This document shows, piece after piece, positions 33,676-41,213 of a DNA stretch of 64,000 nucleotides. The number at the start of each line of letters is the position of its first letter. Position 1 is the stretch's first letter. The translations under genes were made by a program, and so were the position numbers. This DNA comes from Flavobacteriales bacterium. Lineage in GTDB: Bacteria > Bacteroidota > Bacteroidia > Flavobacteriales_F > PHOS-HE28. Location of the stretch: positions 83,583 to 147,582 of the forward strand of contig JAEUSY010000005.1 in NCBI GenBank assembly GCA_016788295.1, written 5' to 3'. The notes beneath the pieces are model-generated. The model saw only the letters and a list, made by a program, of their open reading frames with translations. It had not been told where the DNA came from and did not search any database.

Positions 33676-36414
33676 CTACCTCTTCCTCTTCCCCCCCAAC
33701 ACCCCTCCCACCACCTCCTCATACCGCTCGAACAAATACCCCACCCGTTCGGCTTCGCTGGTGAAGGGTTTGGTGCGGTAGCACTTGTCCACGGCGCGGT
33801 CCAGGGCTTGGTGGGCCTTGACGAGATCGGCGGGCATGGTGAGGGGATCGTAGAGATCGGCCAAGCTGCTGCCGGGGTGGTTGGCGCGGGCATCGAGCAC
33901 GACTTGTGCGGCGGACTCCACGGCTTCGCGCTGGGCTGCGGTGGGTGCGGATGGCCAGGGGTAGTTGTTGTAGACGATCTTGTTGGAGTAGCGGTAATCA
34001 CTCTTTAGTCTACCAGCGACTGCGCGCATCCAACTCATGTGCATCGTGGATGTAAGCACACCAAAGTGGAACAAGGTGGCCTTAGGGATGATCAGGCATA
34101 GGTTCGAGGCGATGGTCTTTGCATCCATGAACCCTATGGGCGCGAATGCGCGACGTTCGGAGGACACACTGGGGACGATCAAGAAATTGCCCCTTTCCGG
34201 CTGCCTGTCCTCGTCAAACAGTGCTGGTGTCGCAGCCTTGGCTCTCGTTGCTGCTTTGGTGCTTGCGTTGCGGAAACGACGGATGCGCTCGATCCGCTCT
34301 CTTACATAGGGCAACTCCCTCAACTCCGCAGGTGAGGTGTGCTTCAACCAAAGACAATAGCGTTCCTCGCCATTGATGAACTCTTGCGCACCAACGAACG
34401 GGCGGATGTACTTCTTCGAGCCTGGCTCAAGCTTGACGAACTCACGCATCTCCTCCTTCGTGAATAACAAGTTGCCATCATCAGTGGGTTGACTGCCCTT
34501 CATCATCTCCGGCACATTGCAGATCGGCTTACTGCGGCTGGGGATCAAGATATCTCGACCGGCAACGAGGTAGGGATTGATGTTGTCCACCACTTCCATG
34601 GTGGGTTCGGCCTTAGGTTCACTGTAGCTGTAGAGGCGCTTCTTGAGCACATCGTGGTCCGCGAAGCCGATGATGACGCAGTGGACGGCCGCCACGCCGC
34701 GGGCCTCGTTGTTCCAGCGGAAGGTGCGGTGCGCGAAGTGGATCTTGATGCCTTGTGCGAGCAGCGGTGCCCACAGGGCGGCGACCTGTTCCCCTTGGAC
34801 AATGCTGTTGGTGCTGACGAAGGCACAGGTGGAGCCGCCATGCCCATGCTTTTTCATGTAGCGCGCGGCGAGCCCGTACCACGCGCACACAAAGTCCAGG
34901 ATGCCGCTGTTGGGGGCGTTGTCCATGGCAGCGAGCAGGTCGGTGCGCATGTCTGCGCTCATAAGCTTGCTGCCTACAAAGGGCGGATTGCCCAGTATGT
35001 AGTCGTAATGCTTGCCGGGCGGCAGAGGTGCGCTCCAATCGGTGCGGAGGGCGTTGGCGTGGATGACGGTGGCGCTTTTGCGGAGGGGGATGCGGAGTAC
35101 GTATTCACCGAATGCCTGGCTGATCTCCTGGTTCATCTGGTGGTCCGTGAGCCAGAGGGCCACCTGGGCGATCTGTGCGGGGAAGTCCTCGATCTCGATG
35201 CCGTAGAACTGGTCCACGTTGAGGCGGATGAGCTGGTCCACGTTGGTGACCTGCTGGCCTTTCATGAGGGCACGGATCACTTCCACCTCCAGGCGGCGCA
35301 GTTCGCGGTAGGTGATGACGAGGAAGTTGCCGCAGCCGCAGGCGGGATCGAGGAAGCGGAGCTCGCTGAGCTTTTTGTGGAAGGCCTGCAGCTTGGGCTT
35401 GCTGGCCTTCACCTTGTTGAACTCCTCCCACAGTTCATCGAGGAAGAGGGGCTGGATGAGCTTGAGGATGTTGGCCTCGCTGGTGTAGTGGGCACCCAGG
35501 TCGCGGCGGGCCTTGGGGTCCATGACGCTTTGGAAGAGGGCGCCGAAGATGGCGGGGCTGATGCGGCTCCAGTTGAGGGCGGCGGCCTCCAGGAGGGTGA
35601 CGCGCATGCCGGCATCCCAATCGGCCATGGGGAGGTGCTCTTCGAAGAGCTTGCCGTTCACATAGGGGAAGGCGGCGAAGCGTTCGTCCAGCCTGTTGCT
35701 GCGCTGTGCGGGCGGGGTGTTGAGCACCTGGAAGAGGCGCTCCAGCTTGGGGCCGAGGTCGCTGCCATCCTCGCTGGTGTGGCCTTCGAGCCAGTCGTAG
35801 AAGAGCTCGTTCTCGAAGATGCTGGTATCGTCGGCAAAGAGGATGAAGAGGAGGCGGACGAGGTAGACCTCGAGGGCGTGGCCTTCGTAGCCGGTGGCCT
35901 TGAGCTCATCGTGGAGGCGGCCCATGAGCTCGGCGGCGCGGATGTTGACGGGGTCCTGCTCGCGGGGTGCGCGGCTGGTGTAGCCGCTGATGAAGTCGAA
36001 GCGGTCGATGTGCTGGGGCAGGTCGGCGAGCTTGAGCTCGAAGGCCTCGCCGCTCTCCATGTGGTGGAGGTGGATGCGCTGGAAGTCGCTGACGACGATG
36101 TATTCGGGGAGCTCGTGGTCCTTGAGGCCGTGGAGGTAGCCGATGGCCTGGCCGTGGGCCTTGGCGAGGTCCTTGCCGCGGCTTTTGTGTTCCACCACGA
36201 GCTTGCCGGGCCAGTACAGGTCGATGTAGCCCTGGCGGTCGTCCAACTTCTTCACCAACTGTTCGAAGACGGCGACGCGTTTGCGGGGGATGCCGAAGAC
36301 TTGGAGGAAGCCATCCCAGAAGCTTTTGGCATCGGCATCCTCGTTGTGCGCATCGCGCCATTCGTGGGCGAAGGCGGTGGCGCGGCGGCGGATCTCGTTC
36401 TTGGAGAGTGGCAT
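33676..36414 (-). CDS. MmeI-like single-chain restriction-modification enzyme
   Basis: The 912-residue protein matches the length of MmeI-type (type IIL/IIG) enzymes, which cut and methylate DNA from one polypeptide. The N-terminal nuclease shows Asp65 - nine residues - Glu75-His-Lys77 (YIDLYWPGKLVVEHKS), the same D-X9-EXK spacing as MmeI. SAM motif I is DPACGCGNF (about 354-362) and the catalytic motif is NPPF in YDYILGNPPFVG (about 468-479), indicating N6-adenine methylation. The C-terminal 300 residues should hold the target recognition domain and a helical tail. Specificity cannot be read. It shares a divergent 176-bp promoter region with the gene at 36591 and is followed by a membrane protein gene. 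G+C is high in the 5' half and lower near the recognition region, suggesting shuffling of that part. Confidence 0.9.
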   Translation of the reverse strand: MPLSKNEIRRRATAFAHEWRDAHNEDADAKSFWDGFLQVFGIPRKRVAVFEQLVKKLDDRQGYIDLYWPGKLVVEHKSRGKDLAKAHGQAIGYLHGLKDHELPEYIVVSDFQRIHLHHMESGEAFELKLADLPQHIDRFDFISGYTSRAPREQDPVNIRAAELMGRLHDELKATGYEGHALEVYLVRLLFILFADDTSIFENELFYDWLEGHTSEDGSDLGPKLERLFQVLNTPPAQRSNRLDERFAAFPYVNGKLFEEHLPMADWDAGMRVTLLEAAALNWSRISPAIFGALFQSVMDPKARRDLGAHYTSEANILKLIQPLFLDELWEEFNKVKASKPKLQAFHKKLSELRFLDPACGCGNFLVITYRELRRLEVEVIRALMKGQQVTNVDQLIRLNVDQFYGIEIEDFPAQIAQVALWLTDHQMNQEISQAFGEYVLRIPLRKSATVIHANALRTDWSAPLPPGKHYDYILGNPPFVGSKLMSADMRTDLLAAMDNAPNSGILDFVCAWYGLAARYMKKHGHGGSTCAFVSTNSIVQGEQVAALWAPLLAQGIKIHFAHRTFRWNNEARGVAAVHCVIIGFADHDVLKKRLYSYSEPKAEPTMEVVDNINPYLVAGRDILIPSRSKPICNVPEMMKGSQPTDDGNLLFTKEEMREFVKLEPGSKKYIRPFVGAQEFINGEERYCLWLKHTSPAELRELPYVRERIERIRRFRNASTKAATRAKAATPALFDEDRQPERGNFLIVPSVSSERRAFAPIGFMDAKTIASNLCLIIPKATLFHFGVLTSTMHMSWMRAVAGRLKSDYRYSNKIVYNNYPWPSAPTAAQREAVESAAQVVLDARANHPGSSLADLYDPLTMPADLVKAHQALDRAVDKCYRTKPFTSEAERVGYLFERYEEVVGGVLGGKRKR

Positions 36415-36590
36415 TTGTATTTATCTGGTATCCAGCCTTAGATCGGATGGACAAGATTGGCAATGGTTCTTGATACAATGCAACTTGATCGGAAGCAATT
36501 TTCCACACATGCGAGGGGTGATCCGCCAACACCGGACATAAGCCCAGGTCGAATAGAGCGTTAAGACCCGTTTGAGAATAACTTTCAGCC

Positions 36591-37013
36591 ATGGATACAA
36601 TCATCGTCCTTGGTGTTGTTGGTTCCGTAGCTTCAATCATCGGCATCTTCTTGCCGGCCAAAGGCTGGCGTCATAGGGTAGTGCACGTCGTCTATGGTTT
36701 GGCCATTGCTGGATTAGGTGTTGGCATCATGGACAAAAGCAAAGAACTTGATCGCATTAATGATGTCGAAAGAGCTGCGCAAAAGATGATAGCCGACTTT
36801 GACATGAACTACACGTATAACGGTTTTATTCAGGCGAGTCTTGCATTTTTAGAGAAGAATAGAGACCTCTACCCAGATAGCTATGCAAGAGCAAAAGCAC
36901 TTTGTGAGTCTCATGACTGCTGGTCAAACAATGGGGCCGAACCGGTTGAAATCGCATATACTATGAAAGGCTTACTTTCGGGAATTGCAACCATTCAGTC
37001 GGGCAATGAATAA
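36591..37013 (+). CDS. Small membrane-anchored protein of unknown function
   Basis: The 140-residue protein has spans at about 4-22 (IIVLGVVGSVASIIGIFLP) and 32-47, then a helical cytoplasmic tail with two Cys (ALCESHDCW). No family is recognised. Composition is AT-rich (codons AAA, ATA, TTT are frequent), unlike the core genome. It is divergent from the MmeI-like gene and could be co-regulated with it. Confidence 0.6.
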   Translation: MDTIIVLGVVGSVASIIGIFLPAKGWRHRVVHVVYGLAIAGLGVGIMDKSKELDRINDVERAAQKMIADFDMNYTYNGFIQASLAFLEKNRDLYPDSYARAKALCESHDCWSNNGAEPVEIAYTMKGLLSGIATIQSGNE

Positions 37014-37254
37014 TGCAGCCGACAGCACTTCCGCCGCCCCCCGCAGGGTCTCACGCAGTGGACCCTTCCCCAGCCGGGATTTTGCCCAACACGATTGAAC
37101 CGCATGGTACTTGCCTCCTTCGGTATCCCATGAATGGGCGTGGTTGGCACGTGGTGTAGATATCACTCAACCGCCACACGGTCTCACCCAGTGGCCCCTG
37201 CCCTTCCATATGGCAGGCACAACCACCATCCTCCTACCTTCACCCTCCACCACG

Positions 37255-37543
37255 ATGGGTGTAGAATATGCCTTGCACTGCGCCGCCTGCGGCTACCACA
37301 ACCCGCACAGTTGTGCGGGTGTGGAGGCGGGCATGGCCGTAACGCTGAGCACCGTGCATTGCGCTGCGTGCAAGCAGCTGTACGATGTGCCTGTGTTCGA
37401 GCACGGGAACGGGGTTACCGCGCCCCCCCCTGCGGTGCCCCAGGAACAAGGCCCATGCGGTGGTGGCCTGGAGCCATCCGGGGCCATGCCCGGTGTGTGG
37501 GCGGCCGATCAGCAAGTTGGGCCAGAGCGCGGTGTGGGATTGA
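37255..37543 (+). pseudogene. Zinc-ribbon protein broken at a C8 tract
   Basis: From ATG 37255 the frame gives MGVEYALHCAACGYHNPH and VHCAACKQLYDVPVFEHGNG, two CXXC knuckles typical of a zinc ribbon. After the run of eight C at 37423-37430 the frame becomes Gly/Pro-rich and loses character, whereas another frame continues sensibly: LRCPRNKAHAVVAWSHPG, then CPVCGRPISKLGQSAVWD and a stop at 37541-37543. Seven C instead of eight would join the two into a 95-residue protein with further Cys pairs. The break may be real, a phase-variable switch, or a base-calling error in the homopolymer. Confidence 0.6.
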
Positions 37544-37625
37544 GGCCGTCCGCAATGCGGGCAATGGACAACACGTCCGCCGCCTCTCGTGGTCCTACTT
37601 GCCCCTACCAATTGCACCAAAATAG

Positions 37626-37651
37626 AACGGCCCCGCCGAGCCGGGGCCGTT
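37626..37651 (-). terminator. Terminator of the gene at 37695
   Basis: AACGGCCCC pairs perfectly with GGGGCCGTT around a 8-base loop; on the minus strand it is followed by CTATTTTGG. It lies 43 bp after the stop of the minus-strand gene and could also stop transcripts coming from the left. Confidence 0.75.
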
Positions 37652-37694
37652 CATGTGAACAGTACGTCTGCCTCAGGGCAGGAAGGCGCCGGTG

Positions 37695-38312
37695 TTAGCG
37701 CACCAGCGTGAAGGCCACATCGCTCCAAGGGCTCTTACCCTTGGTGCCGATGGCCCGTACGCGGAACCAATGCACTTTGGTGCTGGTAAGACCGGCCACC
37801 ACATGCTTGATCCGCGTGGTCTCTGCCACCTGCTTCCACGCGCCGGCATCATCGGGCGACACGCTGTTGTGCTCGATCACATAGATCGAAGCACCACGTG
37901 TAGTGGCCCAATCCAGGCGCGCTTCGCCGGTGTGGTCACTGATCCGCGCGCGGAGCTTCAGGGGCATGGGCAGCCCTTCCGAAGTACGCACGGAACTGCG
38001 CAGGAAGAAGCCTGCGTTGAGGATCAGCTCCTCGTCGTCGCCGGCAATGCTGGCAACACCTGCAGCAAGCCTGTCGATGACCTCCTTCAGCTCGCGCTTG
38101 CGCTTCTCGCGCAAGGCCACTGCGGTGCGGCCTCCATCGGCTGCGGCGGTGATCGCCTCCTCCAAGGCTTGTCGCTTCTCGGCCACCTCGAGAAGAAGAG
38201 CGGACAGGGTGGCAAAAGCAGCGTTGTCTTTCAAACGCGCTTCGATGAACAATACGCGCAGGAGCAGGTCCTTTGCGCTAAGGCGGTTCAAGCGCCGTAC
38301 TAACTTTCCCAT
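37695..38312 (-). CDS. Helical plus fibronectin-III-like protein
   Basis: The 205-residue protein begins with a basic helix (MGKLVRRLNRLSAKDLLLRV), has a helical region up to about 95 (LLLEVAEKRQALEEAI), and ends in a fibronectin type III-like sandwich (about 115-205: LRARISDHTGEARLDW, then SIYVIEHN, then TKVHWFRVRAIGTKGKSPWS). There is no signal peptide. Proteins of this shape are frequent in Bacteroidota but their function is not known to me. A strong terminator follows. Confidence 0.7.
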   Translation of the reverse strand: MGKLVRRLNRLSAKDLLLRVLFIEARLKDNAAFATLSALLLEVAEKRQALEEAITAAADGGRTAVALREKRKRELKEVIDRLAAGVASIAGDDEELILNAGFFLRSSVRTSEGLPMPLKLRARISDHTGEARLDWATTRGASIYVIEHNSVSPDDAGAWKQVAETTRIKHVVAGLTSTKVHWFRVRAIGTKGKSPWSDVAFTLVR

Positions 38313-38533
38313 CTTAGGGGGTATAGGGGCAAGGCAGGCGAAAGCCATACCTCACCGTTGGTGTGATCCGTTCCTCACATCCGCTCGAAGGAGGGGATGC
38401 GCGGTTCGATCCTGCAAAGGGTATCCTGCACGACACCAAGGCATCGTTGGACAATGACCTTCCAGCCTGTTGCGAACGACGGCAACAGAACGATGAGCAG
38501 CCATGGTCTGGGGCTCGGACCAGACAGCACTGA

Positions 38534-39529
38534 TCAGTGGACGAACCGGGGAGTGAACGAACGGGGCGGTCCCCGGCTTTCCCACAACTCCAGATCGAGG
38601 CGCTGGCTCAATGCACGGGTCACTTCCACCCTTCCCGGCGCCAGCTCGTCCATAATGCCCAGCAAGCGTCTTGCAAAGGCCAATAGAACTGTGATGGCCG
38701 TGGGACTGGGACAGACCCGGATCTCACGGACCAAGGAAATGTGCATGAGGAGGTGATGCACATGCGGCATCACCCAATAGCTTTCCCCGGTAAGCCTCGA
38801 CCATTCCGCCTCTGGGATGTACTCAACGGTGAACAGTGCGTCGAAATTTCCCGCTTCATAAAGTGCCTTTCTGATGCGCAACCTTTCGCGGGCCGCATCA
38901 TCCATGCGCCGCCGGCGCCAAAAGAACAGGACGGAGATGAGGGAGATCCAGGCACGCACAACCACAGGCTTCGGTGCGGCCTTGAACCCATCGGCTCCTT
39001 CCAAGGGAGCAGGAACGGGCCCTTCAGCGCCCTCAATGGCCATGCATTCATCTGCGTCAGACACAACAGTCCCTTCGGCCGGACATTCTTCACCATCCAA
39101 GTGAGCACCGCGACCTGTGCGGGCGTTCAATGCCGCTAACGCCCCAGTAAAGTCATTGAACGTTGCGTCCATGACATTGGACTTTCCGCCGATGTCATTG
39201 AACTCTGTGCCAATGTCATTGGACTTTCCGGCAAAGTCATTGGACTTTGTGCCAATGTCATTGGACTTTGCGGCAATGTCATTGATCTCTGCTCCAATGT
39301 CATTTGATTTCCCGCCAATGACATTGAACTCTGCTCCAATGTCATTTGACTTTGGGTCAATGTCATTGAACTCTGCTCCAATGTCATTTGACTTTGCGGC
39401 AATGTCATTGGGATCTGCGCCAGTGTCACTGGACTTTCCGGCAAAGTCATTGGACATGGTCTTCATGCTCCCGTGCATGCCAAGGCCATCGGATGCCTTT
39501 CCGGGCACCTCTCCTTTGCGCTGGGGCAT
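38534..39529 (-). CDS. Protein with tandem Asn/Asp heptads, unknown C-terminal domain
   Basis: The product has 331 residues. Residues about 26-128 are tandem heptads alternating KSNDIGA and EFNDIxx types. Every heptad has Asn-Asp and then Ile/Val/Phe; placing Ser/Phe at position a and Ile at position d gives the 3-4 spacing of a coiled coil. A polar linker (130-190), a short hydrophobic segment (ISLISVLFFWRRRRMDD, about 195-211) and a helical/beta C-terminal domain (212-331) follow. I chose this frame over the other periodic frames because only it continues for 200 residues of non-repetitive, coherent sequence. Start at ATG 39529; an upstream GTG is possible. Copy number of the heptads is likely to vary between strains. 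Confidence 0.6.
   Translation of the reverse strand: MPQRKGEVPGKASDGLGMHGSMKTMSNDFAGKSSDTGADPNDIAAKSNDIGAEFNDIDPKSNDIGAEFNVIGGKSNDIGAEINDIAAKSNDIGTKSNDFAGKSNDIGTEFNDIGGKSNVMDATFNDFTGALAALNARTGRGAHLDGEECPAEGTVVSDADECMAIEGAEGPVPAPLEGADGFKAAPKPVVVRAWISLISVLFFWRRRRMDDAARERLRIRKALYEAGNFDALFTVEYIPEAEWSRLTGESYWVMPHVHHLLMHISLVREIRVCPSPTAITVLLAFARRLLGIMDELAPGRVEVTRALSQRLDLELWESRGPPRSFTPRFVH
39150..39464 (-). repeat. 21-bp minisatellite, 15 units
   Basis: Fifteen consecutive 21-bp units of the type ATGTCATTGGACTTTGCGGC + A (plus-strand reading) with substitutions only, no length changes; the first and last are degenerate. Units alternate between TTGGACTTT and TTGAACTCT classes, so a 42-bp higher-order period is visible. 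Because 21 is a multiple of three, every frame is periodic. Confidence 0.9.
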
Positions 39530-40038
39530 TCCTGAACCTTCCACAACACAAAGAATTGCTCAAGACAAGATCTTTTAATCTAAACCATGGACTTTAGTGT
39601 TAACGATCGATCATGAATTCGCGAGGGATCTCCACACGACCTCTCGGCTTGGGATGATCGTAGAGCAGTTGACCTTGATCCCGGCCATTGCATCGCACAC
39701 CATTTCGGCGAGGTTATTTGAAGCCACCTCGAAATGATCCTTCGGGACGCTTACGCCAATGCTTCAGCGACGGAGCACTACGACGGCGCCTCTTACGGCC
39801 ATGCTGCGTTGCTCAACCCTTACAAAGCGTCCAGCTATGCGCGTTGTCACTCCGGGCATGACCCGGAGTCGCGCCTTGGCTGGCAGAAAGATCCATCCTG
39901 CCCGGTCCCCGGGGCCTCGGCACAAATACGATCTCGTGGTGGCTTCCAGATCAACGCTTTCGACCAGGAAGTGAACAGCCGGGAACGAGCCAGGAGGCAG
40001 CGCAGTTCATTAGGAAGCAAGGGCCGTGTGCAAAGGCA
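39530..40038. other. Region without convincing gene
   Basis: About 500 bp separate the heptad-repeat gene from the response regulator. Open frames present here have no coherent composition. A stretch near 39850-39900 (CCGGGCATGACCCGG) contains a short palindromic word of the kind found in dispersed intergenic repeats. I see no RNA gene. Confidence 0.5.
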
Positions 40039-40719
40039 TCAGCGCGAACGGCGGAGCAGCTTCCAGTTGAACGCTGCACGCAATAGTCCTTGCCGGTTCG
40101 AAACACCCAACTTCTCGAAGATGCTGGCGCGATGGGCGTGAATGGTGTTCGTACTGAGCTTCATTCGCTCAGCTACCATGGCGTAGGTGGGGTCATCGTG
40201 CGCACAGATCTCCTCGATCACTTCCATTTCCCGCTTGGTCAGGCAACGGATCACTTGTTCCCTTCCTTCCGGGAACGACGCGGGGGTCTTGGTCCTGCCC
40301 GTAAGGTGCGATCGCATCAGTTCATTCATGTAATACCCGGTGGTGCTCACTTGGTCCAATGCCTGGTGGAGCTCCTCCTTATCGATGGATTTCGAGATCA
40401 TACTGCGGGCCCCCAACTTCACGGCCTTCGAGACCTCTTCCGGAGAGGGCTCATAGCACAGGAGCATGATCGGCAGGGTATCATGCTGGTTGGTGCGCAT
40501 CCACTCCAGTGTTGAGAAGCCGTCGCGCACCGGCATGCACGCATCGATCAGTGCAATGTCCACGCGCCCGACGTTCGCAATCGCTTGCTCGTAATCCGCT
40601 CCATTGGCTGCGAGCAATATGACCTCGCCGCGCGGCCATGTGTTGAGCATGGCCGAGATACCATAGCATACCATACGGTGATCATCAACAATGGCGATCC
40701 GAAGGGAATGCATCGACAT
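40039..40719 (-). CDS. NarL/LuxR-type response regulator with Cys at the switch position
   Basis: The 226-residue protein has a receiver domain (1-125) and a LuxR helix-turn-helix (about 158-222: LTKREMEVIEEI, then LSTNTIHAHRASIFEKLGVSN). The acidic pocket is Asp12/Asp13 (IVDDHR), the phosphoacceptor is Asp59 (LIDACMP), and the conserved Lys is Lys110 (MISKSID). The Thr/Ser that normally follows strand beta-4 is Cys88 (IMLLCYE), which is unusual and may alter phospho-switching. No histidine kinase is adjacent. The gene is divergent from the seven-gene operon at 41214 and shares its 494-bp upstream region, so control of that operon is plausible but unproven. Met 40719 is chosen from the two neighbouring Met codons. 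Confidence 0.9.
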   Translation of the reverse strand: MSMHSLRIAIVDDHRMVCYGISAMLNTWPRGEVILLAANGADYEQAIANVGRVDIALIDACMPVRDGFSTLEWMRTNQHDTLPIMLLCYEPSPEEVSKAVKLGARSMISKSIDKEELHQALDQVSTTGYYMNELMRSHLTGRTKTPASFPEGREQVIRCLTKREMEVIEEICAHDDPTYAMVAERMKLSTNTIHAHRASIFEKLGVSNRQGLLRAAFNWKLLRRSR

Positions 40720-41213
40720 GATCGTGTGGGTTGGGGTTTGAAAATAACATTCGCACTGGAATGAAATGTTAATACGCCCCGGATATTGTTCCGGCACTTG
40801 AGATCCTCACAGGCGTTACCCGCATTACAATACTGATCATTGGCACTACCAAAGATCAGAACATGCACCTCATTGGAAACAATTACAACGGCGTAATTGG
40901 AATGGGTAATTGGCCATTCACAAGCCCATATTGACAACTAGTTTGGCCAAGCCTTCGCAGTCATTGGAGCTTCCTACGACACGAGGCAACGAATGAAATG
41001 GTCAACCTTAGTTCAACCGATGCAGCGAATAGCCAAAACACTTGTACGGTGTTCGGCATTGGTGGCATTAACTGGACAAGTGGCCATCCAACAGGTCCGC
41101 GCTACCTGCGGACCAGCGTTCACGCCGAATGGTGCTCCACGATCGTGGAAGGGTACGGACCGAAAATCGGGAACGGACCAGTTGATCTGCCCACGGAATA
41201 CCCGTACCTGGAC
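40720..41213. promoter_or_regulatory. Divergent upstream region of regulator and RHS operon
   Basis: The 494 bp include an AT-rich part (40740-40950) with ATTGG/CCAAT-type words repeated (CATTGG, ATTGGAA, AATTGGCC) and a GC-normal part near the operon. Promoters for both directions must lie here, but no full -33/-7 pair is certain. Open frames over 41000-41213 look like accidental upstream extension. Confidence 0.5.

Noticed and set aside
34489..36441. 650-codon plus-strand frame opposite the MmeI-like enzyme
   Set aside because: Extremely Val/Glu/Ala/Asp-rich antisense shadow; the minus strand has nuclease and methylase motifs in order.
39117..39578. Plus-strand frame through the 21-bp repeat (MSLDFxP heptads)
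   Set aside because: Open only because the unit is a multiple of three; it does not continue into non-repetitive coding sequence as the minus frame does.
39734..40141. Plus-strand 135-codon frame upstream of the response regulator
   Set aside because: It overlaps the regulator 3' end antisense and has random composition.
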